Shown in pieces: positions 48,534 through 58,102 of a stretch of 64,000 nucleotides of DNA. Location of the stretch: positions 170,581-234,580 of the forward strand of contig JANWVC010000025.1 of NCBI GenBank assembly GCA_025057755.1, read 5' to 3'. The notes beneath the pieces were generated by a model. It had not been told where the DNA came from, did not search any database, and saw only the letters and a program-made list of their open reading frames with translations. Position 1 is the stretch's first letter. Each line of letters starts with the position of its first letter. The position numbers were made by a program, and so were the translations under genes. The stretch is from Limisphaera sp. GTDB taxonomy: Bacteria > Verrucomicrobiota > Verrucomicrobiia > Limisphaerales > Limisphaeraceae.

Positions 48534-48561
48534 TTGCGCTTTAGAGACAAGTTGATATCAT
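48534..48561 (+). promoter_or_regulatory. Candidate promoter of a leaderless SPFH operon
   Basis: TTGCGC (48534-48539), 16-base spacer, TATCAT (48556-48561, five of six consensus bases). The predicted start of transcription falls on or within a base of the ATG at 48568, and no Shine-Dalgarno is present between. The rest of the 48197-48567 interval also holds the undetermined purF promoter. Confidence 0.5.
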
Positions 48562-48567
48562 AGTGAT

Positions 48568-49515
48568 ATGAAAACGGAATCAAATCAGCCTTTGCAGGCG
48601 TCGGGGATTCAAGCCACTTTGCGGCGCACCAGTCAGGAACGAACGGTGCGTGTGCCTAGTGGTTGGTGGATGCTGGGACTGAATGTGTTGTTGGCGTTGG
48701 GGGCCGTGGCGTGGCTAATTGAAAACATCCGAACCGGTGTGCAGGGATCGTTCTCTTTCGGATCCTTCATCGGGAGTGTGTTGTTGTGCGGAGTGGCAGG
48801 GCTGATGTGTTCCGGCCACTTCACGTTGCAACCGAATCAGGCGCGGGTGTTGATCCTGTTTGGGGCCTATTGTGGCACAGTGAAGCAGAGCGGCTTCCAT
48901 TGGGCCAATCCGTTTTACAGTCGGAGGACCACCATTTCGCTGCGCGCTCACAACGCCGCTACGGAGAAGCTCAAGGTGAACGACAAGCGGGGCAATCCGA
49001 TTGAAATTGCAGCCGTGGTCGTTTGGCAGGTGGAAGACACTGCTAAGGCCCTGTTTGATGTGGAGGATTACCACCAGTATGTGGATGTGCAAAGTGAAGC
49101 GGCGGTGCGACAGATCGCCTCAGCATATGCCTATGATCCGATGGAAGAGGAGGAAGTGGCATTGCGCAGTCATGCGACGGAAGTGGCCGCTGCGCTTCGG
49201 GAGGAACTGCAGCGGCGTCTAGCCATCGCCGGTGTGGTCGTACTGGAGTCGCGCATTACGCACCTGGCTTATGCGCCAGAGATTGCTCAAGCAATGTTGC
49301 GGCGTCAGCAGGCGGAGGCGGTGATTGCGGCGCGGCAAAAGATTGTGCAGGGAGCGGTTAGCATGGTTGAAATGGCCTTGCACGATCTGGCTGCGCGTCA
49401 CGTGGTGGACCTGGACGATGACCGGCGGGCAGCCATGGTTAGCAATTTGTTGGTAGTGCTTTGTGGGGAGGCCGGTGTTACGCCGGTAATCAACGCCGGC
49501 ACCTTGTACACTTGA
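48568..49515 (+). CDS. SPFH/band-7 domain membrane protein
   Basis: 315 aa. Two hydrophobic segments (MLGLNVLLALGAVAWLI and SVLLCGVAGLMCSG) near residues 35-90 are followed by the SPFH domain: LQPNQARVLILFGAYCGTVKQSGFHW, IEIAAVVVWQVEDTAKALFDVEDY, VDVQSEAAVRQIASAYAYD, then a helical region LRRQQAEAVIAARQKIVQGA. It is a stomatin/prohibitin-like membrane scaffold, likely oligomeric. The next two genes (bPH and ribbon-helix-helix) follow closely in the same direction, a trio I recognise from other bacteria. Appears to be translated from a leaderless message. Confidence 0.85.
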   Translation: MKTESNQPLQASGIQATLRRTSQERTVRVPSGWWMLGLNVLLALGAVAWLIENIRTGVQGSFSFGSFIGSVLLCGVAGLMCSGHFTLQPNQARVLILFGAYCGTVKQSGFHWANPFYSRRTTISLRAHNAATEKLKVNDKRGNPIEIAAVVVWQVEDTAKALFDVEDYHQYVDVQSEAAVRQIASAYAYDPMEEEEVALRSHATEVAAALREELQRRLAIAGVVVLESRITHLAYAPEIAQAMLRRQQAEAVIAARQKIVQGAVSMVEMALHDLAARHVVDLDDDRRAAMVSNLLVVLCGEAGVTPVINAGTLYT

Positions 49516-49563
49516 GGCGGGACGGTGCGTTCAACAAGGTTCGCGTGCGGTGGGACCTCACCT

Positions 49564-50100
49564 ATGACACATGGGCCACTTCATAATCAGGCTCGCACCT
49601 TTGGCGCGCCGTGGGGTCGGAGTAATAAGATCTTCACCTGGTTGTTGACAGCATGGATGGGACTTTTGCCTGCACTTGTTGCCCGGGTGCCGGAACCACG
49701 ATCGCGTCTATGGGCATGGGTTGGGGTGGGGTTGGTGTGGCTGATCTTGGGAGCTGTGGCACTTTTTTGTGTACGGGCATACGCGCTGCGGGAAGGGGCC
49801 CTTTGGATCCGCCGCTCTTTTTGGTGGACGCGAATTCCGTTGGCCGGACTGATCTCAGCCCGCGTGGAGCCGCAGCCGTTCCGAGGGGCGATTCGCCTCT
49901 GGGGCTGTGCGGGTTTCATGGCTTATTTGGGGTGGTATTCCAGCAAGCGGTTGGGACGGTTTCGTGCGTGGGTAACGGATCCATCCCGCGGTGTGATTCT
50001 CGAATTTGCGGATCGGACAATCGTGGTCAGTCCGGACGATCCGGAAGCCTTTGTACGTGCGCTCGGGTTTGAAAGAGGATCCAATCATACGCTTCGTTGA
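49564..50100 (+). CDS. Membrane-anchored bacterial PH-domain protein
   Basis: 178 aa from the ATG at 49564 (open to 49525). Two hydrophobic helices ([18 protein letters not shown] and [21 protein letters not shown]) precede a bPH-type domain: [83 protein letters not shown]. It resembles the bPH_5 (PF10882) family, from memory. Its TGA overlaps the next gene's ATG (TGATG), so translation is coupled. Function unknown; presumably acts with the SPFH protein in the membrane. Confidence 0.75.
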   Translation: MTHGPLHNQARTFGAPWGRSNKIFTWLLTAWMGLLPALVARVPEPRSRLWAWVGVGLVWLILGAVALFCVRAYALREGALWIRRSFWWTRIPLAGLISARVEPQPFRGAIRLWGCAGFMAYLGWYSSKRLGRFRAWVTDPSRGVILEFADRTIVVSPDDPEAFVRALGFERGSNHTLR

Positions 50101-50303
50101 TGTCAGGTCGAAAAGCATTTCTGCTGCGAGTGGACCCCGAGTTGCTCAAGGAATTGGAGGCTTGGGCACAACAAGAATTGCGTAGTGTAAACGGACAGAT
50201 CGAATACCTCTTGCGGCAAGCCGTACAGCAGCGTCGAAGGCGGCTTTTACAGGAACGCCAGGGGCAGCCTCGAACGTCTGCGGATTCGCCCCCGAAACAG
50301 TGA
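50100..50303 (+). CDS. Small Arc-like ribbon-helix-helix protein
   Basis: 67 aa. [38 protein letters not shown] is the Arc/ribbon-helix-helix pattern: a short beta strand FLLRVDP followed by two helices with the [11 protein letters not shown] segment. A basic tail (RRRRLLQER) follows. It probably binds DNA as a dimer and could autoregulate the SPFH operon it ends; no toxin gene accompanies it, so a toxin-antitoxin role is not supported here. The start overlaps the preceding stop by one base. Confidence 0.78.
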   Translation: MSGRKAFLLRVDPELLKELEAWAQQELRSVNGQIEYLLRQAVQQRRRRLLQERQGQPRTSADSPPKQ

Positions 50304-50412
50304 TCGGGGCGGGATTCATATGGCCTCGGTAGGATCGTCTGCACAAGGGCCGTACGGTCTTGCGCTGTCGGCTTGTTTGAAAGACGGGGCTGCCGGCGGA
50401 TGCGGATTGCAC

Positions 50413-53400
50413 CTAGTTGGGTGAATGCCTTAACGACGGCGGCGCACTGACGTCGTTCTCTGCAACCAATAATTGCACGGGACCGAAAAGCCCCGAACGC
50501 ATCAGGGGCGTCTGGGTCGTAAATTTTCGAATGTTGGTGCGCGTTCGGCGTTTCTCTGGTGGCAGCGAAAGATCTCCGACCAACCGGTTGGGCCAGAAAT
50601 TGACGACTTCAATGACAAGCTGGTTTTCGCCCGGCTGCAACAGCCCATCGATACGCACCCGAAAAGGCGGTGTCCAGACAATGCCGCACGACTGGCCGTT
50701 TATGTGGACTTCTGCCAATTCACGCAAATCGCCCAAGTCCAGCCAGACCTCCTGCGTGGTTCCACCAAAGGAAGCGCTCCAAAGGAATTTGGTTTCGTAT
50801 TGGGCCGTACCGGAGTAGTGGCGGATGTCCGGATGGGGATGATCTGTCCAACTGATCAAGGAATCCATGCGGATCTCTGTCAGGTCAGACCATTTGGGAT
50901 CGAACCGGACTGTCCACGGACCTGGGATGCTATGCACGGGTTGGAGACGCGGGAAGTTTGGCTGGCCGGTGGGAGGGTACTGTTCAGCTGGATGCCGAAA
51001 AACTACGAACCAGGATCCGCACGGTGGAAACTCCAGGAGCAGCGAGGTGCGGCCGTCCTTAACCTCGTAATTGGGAAGGACCCGGCGCATGCCGGAGACG
51101 GGATCCCACAATTCCGGTGCTTTGCCGGCTACACGGAACGTGGCGTGGATGGAAGTGGCATTTGTGCCGCGGTGCGACACGAAGTAAAGATCTGCCTCCT
51201 GCGTACGACGGTGGATGTAATCGATGTCAGCCGGACGATCTGGTTTCACGGAAATCCATTCAAAATCAGGGGGAATTCCCAGCTCGCGGAGCACTTCTCG
51301 GGCGGTCAGGTGGCTGACGATGCGCCGGGGCTTCACCCCTTGCGGGCTCAGGCGCGGAGGCGGTGCATCGGCTGTTCCCCAGAGTTCATCGACCAATTTA
51401 CGGAACTGTTTGTCCACTTGCGGGTATCCGGTGAGAGTCCCCGGGCTGCGTGGCCGTGGCCCGACGACGATGCCCCCTTGACGCACGAAGGTTTCGAGAC
51501 GTCCAAGGACAGGAGGCGAGATCACTTCCAGGTCTCGAAGCACGAGGATGCGATAACTCATTCCGTCGGGCAGGACAAACCGACCTTGGCGAACCTCCAT
51601 GCGATTGAGCAGGACCTCCGCTGTTACTACGTCGTAATCGTAACCCGGCAAGATCCCGGCCGGGTCGCTGCTTTTCAACTGGGCAAAATTTGGGACGTGA
51701 TCTCCGTAGTAGAACGCCACGTCGGCCACAAACAGACCCTGCTGCAATAGAAACTGGCACCGATTGATGTAATCGAAGAAAGGCCTGGACTTTTCCCACC
51801 ACGTGACCAACGGATTGAGGTGCGTTCCAGCGAAATATTGTTGGCCCGGAACACCCTCACTGTTTGGCGAACAAACAAATGCATGCCAGACCAGTAGGTT
51901 GAGCCCCTCCGTGCATGCCTTGTCGAAGCTCGGCTTCAGATTGTCCCAGAGAGTTTCCTGCCAGTGCGGTCCAATGGTGGTGAATCCCTCGGCCATGACG
52001 AGCCGGCGTCCATAGGTGTGGGCTGCGGAAGCTGGTTGCTTGACGAAGAACCGGTTAGCATCTCCCACTCGGTGTCGCCACGACCAGGCCCAAAACTCGC
52101 TCATGGGTGCGTCGTTGAAGCCGAGGCATTGTTGCGCGTCGATCGGGACGGCGTGGGGGCCTCCACTTTCCGGGTGGATCAACATGCCCCGTCGGTGGGC
52201 ACCCTCTCGGAACAGCCGATAGTGATGCGCAATCGCCAGGTCCCCAAACGTGCGTCGATAATCGTTGAGGAAACGATTGCTTTCCTCGCGACTGTTGACG
52301 ATGCGTCCGGCCAGAACAGGCAACCAAGGTTTCAGATCGTATCCGCGCCGCTGTCGGAACTCATGGGGCAACGTGCGAGTCCAGTTCGCAACTTCAATCT
52401 CCCAACTGTCCGTGTGAAGGTATTTCAACGTGCGGCCAACATGAGGACCGGCATGCGTGAGAAGTTTTTCCACGACCGTGGCCCAATATCGTCGAAAGGC
52501 TGCCTCGTCAAATGGGTCGATGGCGTAGCCTTCCCATCCTTGGCTGCAGGTGGAGACATAACAATGGTCGTTCAAGGTGTAGCCCAGTCGCAGAATCTCC
52601 CACGTTCCCTCAGGTACTGTCCACACCAACCGACCCCCTGACGCCATTTGATCGGTTAAGTCTTGAACCTCGTGTGCGAGCAAATGTTTCTCGTCGGCCA
52701 GTGCCGGCCATTCGTCAAACAGCGGGCGGGAATCTGGAGCAGAGAACGGTTCCAGCGTTCGATGCATAGCTTTTTCTGGCCAGTTTTTCAATGGTCGGGC
52801 CTGTCCGGGAAAGGCCGGGTAGAGACGGTTGGGACCCTCCAGCCATGCTTCGGCCACTTGTACGTTGCGGCTGGCCGCAGGGAAGCGCGGATCTCGCGAC
52901 TGCTGCAACACCAACCGTACCCGTCGGGCCTGGGTGGGGGGAAACTCCCGTCGGGTGGTGCTCTCCCGGCCGACTCGAAAGCGGCCAAGAGACCGGAAAG
53001 GCTCTGCGCCTTCCGAAACTTGCACCTCAACCTCGCGCGGTCCGTAGCCAGGTCGCGGCACGAGGCCGAATGCGTTGACCAGAACCGGTTCGTCAAAGCG
53101 TAATTCCAGCCATTCCGGGCGATCCGGTTGTGGGCCGTCTCCCGGGGTGGAACCCTCAGAAACCCACCAGCTTGCAATGTCGCCATCGAAAGCTTTCTGC
53201 GGGAGGTAGGATCCCTGATAGGAGCTGGCTTCGACATGAATTTTGGCATCAGTCGGAGCGGTTCGAAGTGGATAAGCTAGTGCATAGAGGTCGCGGTAAT
53301 ATCCGTCCTTGCTTTCAGGTTGCGCTAGAGTAAACATCCCGTTTGTGGGTCCTTGGACGCGCAGAGCTGTCCAGACCAATTTCTTCGGTGCCTCCTCTGG

Positions 53401-53907
53401 TTTTACCATCGGTCCCCCAAGGTTCCACCCGCTCTGGATGTTTAGGCTGATCTCCAACCCCAGCCGAGCGGCCTCGTCCAGGGCGTGGCGATAGAACTGC
53501 AGCCAGGGCTCGGACAGAAACGTGGCGCCGTGTGGGACGCGGGCATTGCCGTCCTGATCGGATCCGTCTGCGTCGCACAAGATTGCGCCGCCAAATCCTT
53601 TGGCCTTCATTTCCTCAAGGTCTCGGGTGATAGCCTCGGCTGTCACGTTGCCATTGAGCCACCACCAGTAGGCCCGCAAACGGGCTTCTGGAGGGGGATG
53701 CGTGAATCCTGACTCTAGATCTGAGAAATTTGCGCCCGTTATTTGTAGGGTGGCAACCATGAACATGATAGTGAGCCAAGCATGCCCTGGGGCTGTCCAC
53801 ACATGGCGCCGGTGGTGAAAGAGTTGGGGCGCGCGCCTGCACGTTTTGAGTCTACTTAGTGCGTCAGGGGCGTCCGTTGCCAGGAGGTCGGAGTGTTTGC
53901 CTTTCAT
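50413..53907 (-). CDS. Secreted GH106-type glycoside hydrolase with discoidin insertion
   Basis: 1164 aa. The N-terminal ~60 residues contain a hydrophobic export stretch (WLTIMFMVATLQITGA); ATGs at 53766 and 53760 could be the true start. The catalytic TIM-barrel opening is ARLRAYWWWLNGNVTAEAITRDLEEMKAKGFGGAILCD, typical of GH106 alpha-L-rhamnosidase-like enzymes. An F5/8 type C (discoidin) domain is inserted at ~235-355 (SYLPQKAFDGDIASWWVSEG). The C-terminus has a GH2-like jelly roll (WLDLGDLRELAEVHINGQSCGIVW). Probably removes rhamnose from plant or algal polysaccharide. Lies 15 bases after the frameshifted gene upstream. Confidence 0.83.
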   Translation of the reverse strand: MKGKHSDLLATDAPDALSRLKTCRRAPQLFHHRRHVWTAPGHAWLTIMFMVATLQITGANFSDLESGFTHPPPEARLRAYWWWLNGNVTAEAITRDLEEMKAKGFGGAILCDADGSDQDGNARVPHGATFLSEPWLQFYRHALDEAARLGLEISLNIQSGWNLGGPMVKPEEAPKKLVWTALRVQGPTNGMFTLAQPESKDGYYRDLYALAYPLRTAPTDAKIHVEASSYQGSYLPQKAFDGDIASWWVSEGSTPGDGPQPDRPEWLELRFDEPVLVNAFGLVPRPGYGPREVEVQVSEGAEPFRSLGRFRVGRESTTRREFPPTQARRVRLVLQQSRDPRFPAASRNVQVAEAWLEGPNRLYPAFPGQARPLKNWPEKAMHRTLEPFSAPDSRPLFDEWPALADEKHLLAHEVQDLTDQMASGGRLVWTVPEGTWEILRLGYTLNDHCYVSTCSQGWEGYAIDPFDEAAFRRYWATVVEKLLTHAGPHVGRTLKYLHTDSWEIEVANWTRTLPHEFRQRRGYDLKPWLPVLAGRIVNSREESNRFLNDYRRTFGDLAIAHHYRLFREGAHRRGMLIHPESGGPHAVPIDAQQCLGFNDAPMSEFWAWSWRHRVGDANRFFVKQPASAAHTYGRRLVMAEGFTTIGPHWQETLWDNLKPSFDKACTEGLNLLVWHAFVCSPNSEGVPGQQYFAGTHLNPLVTWWEKSRPFFDYINRCQFLLQQGLFVADVAFYYGDHVPNFAQLKSSDPAGILPGYDYDVVTAEVLLNRMEVRQGRFVLPDGMSYRILVLRDLEVISPPVLGRLETFVRQGGIVVGPRPRSPGTLTGYPQVDKQFRKLVDELWGTADAPPPRLSPQGVKPRRIVSHLTAREVLRELGIPPDFEWISVKPDRPADIDYIHRRTQEADLYFVSHRGTNATSIHATFRVAGKAPELWDPVSGMRRVLPNYEVKDGRTSLLLEFPPCGSWFVVFRHPAEQYPPTGQPNFPRLQPVHSIPGPWTVRFDPKWSDLTEIRMDSLISWTDHPHPDIRHYSGTAQYETKFLWSASFGGTTQEVWLDLGDLRELAEVHINGQSCGIVWTPPFRVRIDGLLQPGENQLVIEVVNFWPNRLVGDLSLPPEKRRTRTNIRKFTTQTPLMRSGLFGPVQLLVAENDVSAPPSLRHSPN

Positions 53908-53922
53908 GACCCTGCCGCTCGT

Positions 53923-56283
53923 TTAGCGATCACTCAAAAGACGATACTGAAGACGGTAGAAGCGTTGTTTGGATTCAATGGAGAACGCCAGTTCATATCG
54001 GCCGAGGCCCGCAACCACTTCTCGTAAACGTACCCACGAAGGTTGAATTGCAATCCAGTCCGTAAGATTTGTCGAGGCCAGGAAGGTTTCTTGCACGCCC
54101 ACTATGTCCGTTCGTCGGCGGTAACTCCATCGCACTTCCAACTCGCCAGCATGGCCAAATTCCCACCCAAGCCCAAGTTGCTGCGGATTGGCGGGATTGG
54201 TCCCAACAATGAATTCCCACAGGTTGGGGGCACCGTCGCGATCTGGATCCGCGGCCGGACTTACCACCGTTCCATCGGCTCCTGTTGCCCAAGTGCGCAA
54301 CACCCAGTCGCCGTATGTACCTGGTCGCGCTCGTTCCCAAAACTGCACCTCCACGACCTGAACATTTCGTGGCTGGTTCGTCAAGCCACGGTCATAGGCG
54401 CCGAAGAAGATCCAGAGCGCGTTACTTGTGGTTACTGGAGTCGACAGCCACACGCGCAAAGGGGAAGTGGGCGGGACTGATCCCTCGTAAAGGGTTTGCG
54501 CCGGAGCCGGCACATGGCCGGCTAACGGCGGCCCGGGCAAGTTTGCGATCAGTCGCGCTACGCTGGGACCGTAGCCGCCATTTTCGGTCCTGGGCAAGAG
54601 CACCGCTTCCGCCAATGCCACTGGTCGGTCCCACTCCAGCCAAAGCCATTCGGCCCGATTGGTAGGACCGTGGAGCGAAACCCAAAAGGTATCAGTGCGA
54701 CCGTCGAGGACTCGGTCAAAGGTATAATTTCCCTGAGTCGAGGAAGCCCGGCCGCGGGATGGGCGAACAAGATAGGGGACATAGTATCCTGCAGTTGGTA
54801 CCGGTGCTGACAATGTTTGGAGTTCGCCCTTGCGGTTCGGCCAGCGTAGACGAACACCTCCGTCTGCGTGGGTCCATTCGATTTGAGGTGCCAGACTGAC
54901 CATCTCGGAAGCCGGGCACGCAGGCAACCAAATCGCGTAACGCGGGCCTGTGGGAAAAGCAGGGACGAATTGCAAGCGGTCCTCCGCGGCACCCAAAATA
55001 TTGTAGCGATCGGCGGCGAGATACTCGAACCGCCCTGCAGGGCCGGCCACCATGCCCATCCAATCCCCCACACAAACCCAGTTATTGGTCACATGCACCG
55101 TAACTCCTGAACGGTTTGTGATCCAACGAAGGGTTTCGCCCCAGCGCAAGCCGAGGACTCCACCAGTGAGAGGATCGTTTTGAATGCCCGTTACAAAACT
55201 GGCCGTGTCTACTGCCGTCGGTGTGGTCCACGGATAGGGCACCTCGATCAATGCGAAGCTTTCCCCATCCCACCGCATCTGCGCGTATGTCCATCCGGTG
55301 TTCCCGTTGGTGAAAGCAAAGGTTGCCTCCAAGCCCTCTGGAAAGTTGGTCAGGGACAACAAGCGCGCTTCGGTGGGGGGGCCGAGCCCGCCCAAGCCAA
55401 TGAGGCCGGGCAGGCGGGGAGTCGTCAGGAAGGCTTGATCGGGTATCCGTCGGGCCTTGGCCTCAACCACGGCCATCACTCGACCTGACTTGTAGCTCAA
55501 AGAGAAGGAGCCGCGCCCGGAGCGTTGGTGAAGGACGTGGACTTCTGGCAAGTGCAGGAAAGCCGGACCGGGCGGTTCCACCGGACCGCTGGGGAACTGG
55601 CCCGATTGGCTGTGGAGCCACGCGATGGCAGCTCGTCGTGCCTCGACGGCTTCGCGGTAAAAGCCGCCGCTGCTTGGACCAACAAACGATCCATCGCCAT
55701 TGATCTGCTGACGGTGTCGTACCATACGGGCTACTTGCTCGTGTGCCCAGCGGGCCAGGGGCTCATCAAAATGCGTGGCCAGCCACGCTAGGTAACTTTT
55801 GTGCTCAAAATCGCGCAGTTCCCAATCAAGTCCTGCCGGATATGCGAAATCGCCCGAGTCGAGCATCAACGGCGCAAGCACACGTGTCCACACGGTCCGC
55901 ACATTATGTTCGGCAAATGGACGCAAGGCCTCCGCCACGACGGGATTTGCCAGCCTGGCCATCAAGAATGAATCCCCGAGTGACATGCCTCCCACCATTT
56001 GATAGATGGGATGGAAAAAGCCGTGGTTTTCGAGCGCGTAGCTCGGATAGAGGGTGACCGTGGAAATCCAACCTGCGAGAGGGTTTGGGTTGGTGTCGGC
56101 CACTGTGTACGTGTTGGCCAGATACCGTTTGGCTGCCACCAACCAAGTGGATGCATTTGAATGTTGCGGCATCCATGCGGCACCGAGGCTGAGGACGTTG
56201 CTGTTCCAGCCGTTTTCTTCAGACTTGGTGTCGGAGATGTAACCCGAAGGCAGGCGGGATGGAGGCTCGGTAGTTGCATTCAT
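53923..56283 (-). CDS. C-terminal part of a frameshifted secreted alpha-toroid/discoidin protein
   Basis: The 786-aa frame continues the protein that begins at 56902. Its first ~12 residues (MNATTEPPSRLP) are read out of the original frame; the genuine sequence resumes at SGYISDTKSEENGWNSNVLSL. A helical toroid-like region (YPSYALENHGFFHP, GLDWELRDFEHKSYLAWLATHF) is followed by beta domains, a discoidin-type domain (GNYTFDRVLDGRTDTFWVSLHG) and a calcium-loop plus C-terminal module (DPDRDGAPNLWEFIVGTNP ... FYRLQYRLL) common in Verrucomicrobiota secreted proteins. Enzyme activity not deducible. GH106 follows 15 bases downstream. Confidence 0.65.
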   Translation of the reverse strand: MNATTEPPSRLPSGYISDTKSEENGWNSNVLSLGAAWMPQHSNASTWLVAAKRYLANTYTVADTNPNPLAGWISTVTLYPSYALENHGFFHPIYQMVGGMSLGDSFLMARLANPVVAEALRPFAEHNVRTVWTRVLAPLMLDSGDFAYPAGLDWELRDFEHKSYLAWLATHFDEPLARWAHEQVARMVRHRQQINGDGSFVGPSSGGFYREAVEARRAAIAWLHSQSGQFPSGPVEPPGPAFLHLPEVHVLHQRSGRGSFSLSYKSGRVMAVVEAKARRIPDQAFLTTPRLPGLIGLGGLGPPTEARLLSLTNFPEGLEATFAFTNGNTGWTYAQMRWDGESFALIEVPYPWTTPTAVDTASFVTGIQNDPLTGGVLGLRWGETLRWITNRSGVTVHVTNNWVCVGDWMGMVAGPAGRFEYLAADRYNILGAAEDRLQFVPAFPTGPRYAIWLPACPASEMVSLAPQIEWTHADGGVRLRWPNRKGELQTLSAPVPTAGYYVPYLVRPSRGRASSTQGNYTFDRVLDGRTDTFWVSLHGPTNRAEWLWLEWDRPVALAEAVLLPRTENGGYGPSVARLIANLPGPPLAGHVPAPAQTLYEGSVPPTSPLRVWLSTPVTTSNALWIFFGAYDRGLTNQPRNVQVVEVQFWERARPGTYGDWVLRTWATGADGTVVSPAADPDRDGAPNLWEFIVGTNPANPQQLGLGWEFGHAGELEVRWSYRRRTDIVGVQETFLASTNLTDWIAIQPSWVRLREVVAGLGRYELAFSIESKQRFYRLQYRLLSDR

Positions 56284-56902
56284 CTGCTATCACTCTCTGT
56301 ACAGCAGACACCGTCGTTGCCGACAGGCGATGTTGGACCAATAGACAGGCCAGCCCCAAGGATCCGGCCCATTCAGCCGTTTGCCACCCGCGGCCCCATC
56401 GCCGGCCGTCTCGGGCAAAGTAGGCGCCGGTCACATGCGTTTGTGCCGCATACTCCAGTGCGGATTGAAGTCGCTGGAGCCTGCGTCGGGTCTCAGGCGC
56501 TTCGGGCAGCGCATAGACCAACGTGGCGTAGGCGACCGCGACACCACAGGAACCGCGGATACCGCCGTTTCCGCTGCTATTACCGTCGCCCCAATAACCG
56601 CTTTGGGGTGGCCGGCCGCTGTGCGTGGCCTCGTGCCAATGGGTCTCCGCATACCGTTCAAAGTCCAGAAGCGCCTCTAAGTAGAGAGGATGCGCATTCG
56701 TTGCAATCATTTGCCCCCATAGGCCTAGCACGCATAACCAGACCACCCATGGAGGCCGCCGGGCATGGCCGTGTGTCTGGCAAGGAGGATATACCCTCCA
56801 TTGGGCAGACCCAGGACATTGTGAAAGTCGGGTAGGAACAGGAACGTCGTCCTCTGGCACCCGTTGTGACGATGTTGATTGGACACTCAGGGTCGGCACC
56901 AT
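56219..56902 (-). CDS. N-terminal part of the same frameshifted secreted protein
   Basis: Start uncertain: ATG 56902 is used, the frame is open to 57094, and later GTGs are possible because the signal-like helix WVVWLCVLGLWGQMIATNA begins only ~50 codons in. The mature part (LYLEALLDFERYAETHWHEAT ... GNGGIRGSCGVAVAYATLVYALPEAPE ... GWQTAEWAGSLGLACLLVQHRLSA) is helical toroid-like. It ends in RVIADECNYRASIPPA, after which the other frame continues SGYISDTK. So a +1 change lies near 56240-56255. Either a real disruption or a sequence error. Confidence 0.55.
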   Translation of the reverse strand: MVPTLSVQSTSSQRVPEDDVPVPTRLSQCPGSAQWRVYPPCQTHGHARRPPWVVWLCVLGLWGQMIATNAHPLYLEALLDFERYAETHWHEATHSGRPPQSGYWGDGNSSGNGGIRGSCGVAVAYATLVYALPEAPETRRRLQRLQSALEYAAQTHVTGAYFARDGRRWGRGWQTAEWAGSLGLACLLVQHRLSATTVSAVQRVIADECNYRASIPPAFGLHLRHQV

Positions 56903-57291
56903 GGGCCGAAGGAGCCGATGTCTCAAGGTTGCGGTAGAGTTCTTTCGCGTTTGCACCGTGGACACCGCAATACGTCGCATGCTCCGTTTTTTGCCTAGTT
57001 TACGGATGGATGCGTACATGGTTGTTCGCAAACCCGCCCACCCATGTCGCAGGAGAACTGGGGCCTTCTCGCTTTCAGGCAAGGCGTAGCACAACCATGT
57101 TTAGGGCGGATTCGATGAGCGAAAGCGATCGGAGGTCAAAACCGATCTGCGAGCAGGAGCAGAGGTCATCCAGGTTCTGCCGTTCCTGTCCGGAAGGAAG
57201 CGAGAGCAAAGGGGTTTTCCGCTCCTGGGCGTAAAGGCTGCCCGCAGGCAACGTTTTGGAGTGTGCTGCTGACCAAACGGTCTTGCCAATT

Positions 57292-57313
57292 CAATTTAGG
57301 TGCAATTTAGGTG
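57292..57313. repeat. Tandem duplication of an 11-bp unit
   Basis: CAATTTAGGTG occurs twice in immediate succession (57292-57302 and 57303-57313), ending against the stop codon of the PEP-CTERM gene. Probably replication slippage; no role is evident. Confidence 0.8.
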
Positions 57314-58102
57314 CTAGCACTTGGGCGCGCAGCCCACGCGACGAACGCGATCAAGGCCGAGCAGGGCCAATCCCAAGATCAATAGGGCACCAGCGGAAGG
57401 TTCAGGGATTACTGTTAAGGTGAATGACTGAATAACGCCGCCTGTGTTGTCTGATGCGTTGCGGTCCCGGCTGAATCCGATGCCGCCAATGGCTGTTTTG
57501 GCTGCGTCTGGCACATTCACCGTTTGACGACTGACTCCGTTAAGGAAGAACTCAGCGGTCCACGTGGTTGCGGTGGTATCGAGTACGATTTGAATGGTCA
57601 CTGGCTGTGTGGGATCAACAAGGTCCCCGTTGAAATTCGTCAGCGGCACAGTCGCATTGGGTCCAACAAACGCCTGCTGATCTTGAGCCGTGGGGCTGTT
57701 CCGCGTAAGGGCCCACAAATAGGCCCCGTTATTGGAATGACGGACTTGGAAGTTTGTGTTGGTCCACAGTAAGCCGCCGGGCGGGTTGGTCGGCATGAAG
57801 CCGAAGGCAATCCAGTTCGGCTGGTTGTTCAGGATGGTCGCCGTAGCGGTGTAAATCAGGCCGTTCTGCGGCGTAAATGGCAACCAAGCAGCCTGACCGT
57901 TCGCCGAGGGCGCCACCAGGGTCTGGACAACGCCGTTGTCGAGAAATAGAGGACCGGCTTGCCACAGAAGGCCGCTGGCCGTTTCCGGGGTTCCATTTAA
58001 CGGCCCGCCGGATCCGGTGAAGGAATGGTTGTAAATGTTCACTTGGGCAAGCGAGGTTGCCAATCCGCCTGCCAACAAGACCGAGATGATCGAACTTTTC
58101 AT
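57314..58102 (-). CDS. PEP-CTERM sorting-domain surface protein
   Basis: 262 aa from the ATG at 58102 (MKSSIISVLLAGGLATSLAQ, a clear signal peptide); the longer open frame to 58372 is not coding-like. The body is Asn/Thr-rich and beta-like with a LamG/concanavalin feel (PNWIAFGFMPTNPPGGLLW, TATTWTAEFFLNG). The C-terminus is a textbook PEP-CTERM tail: VIPEPS, a hydrophobic helix ALLILGLALLGLDRVRR and a basic end, here extended by VGCAPKC. It should be processed by an exosortase and placed at the cell surface or in exopolysaccharide. No exosortase gene is in the window. Confidence 0.85.
   Translation of the reverse strand: MKSSIISVLLAGGLATSLAQVNIYNHSFTGSGGPLNGTPETASGLLWQAGPLFLDNGVVQTLVAPSANGQAAWLPFTPQNGLIYTATATILNNQPNWIAFGFMPTNPPGGLLWTNTNFQVRHSNNGAYLWALTRNSPTAQDQQAFVGPNATVPLTNFNGDLVDPTQPVTIQIVLDTTATTWTAEFFLNGVSRQTVNVPDAAKTAIGGIGFSRDRNASDNTGGVIQSFTLTVIPEPSAGALLILGLALLGLDRVRRVGCAPKC

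Noticed and set aside
50473..51750. 425-codon forward open frame inside the GH106 gene
   Set aside because: Antisense to a clearly conserved hydrolase; its translation has no family-like motifs and reflects codon bias in GC-rich DNA.
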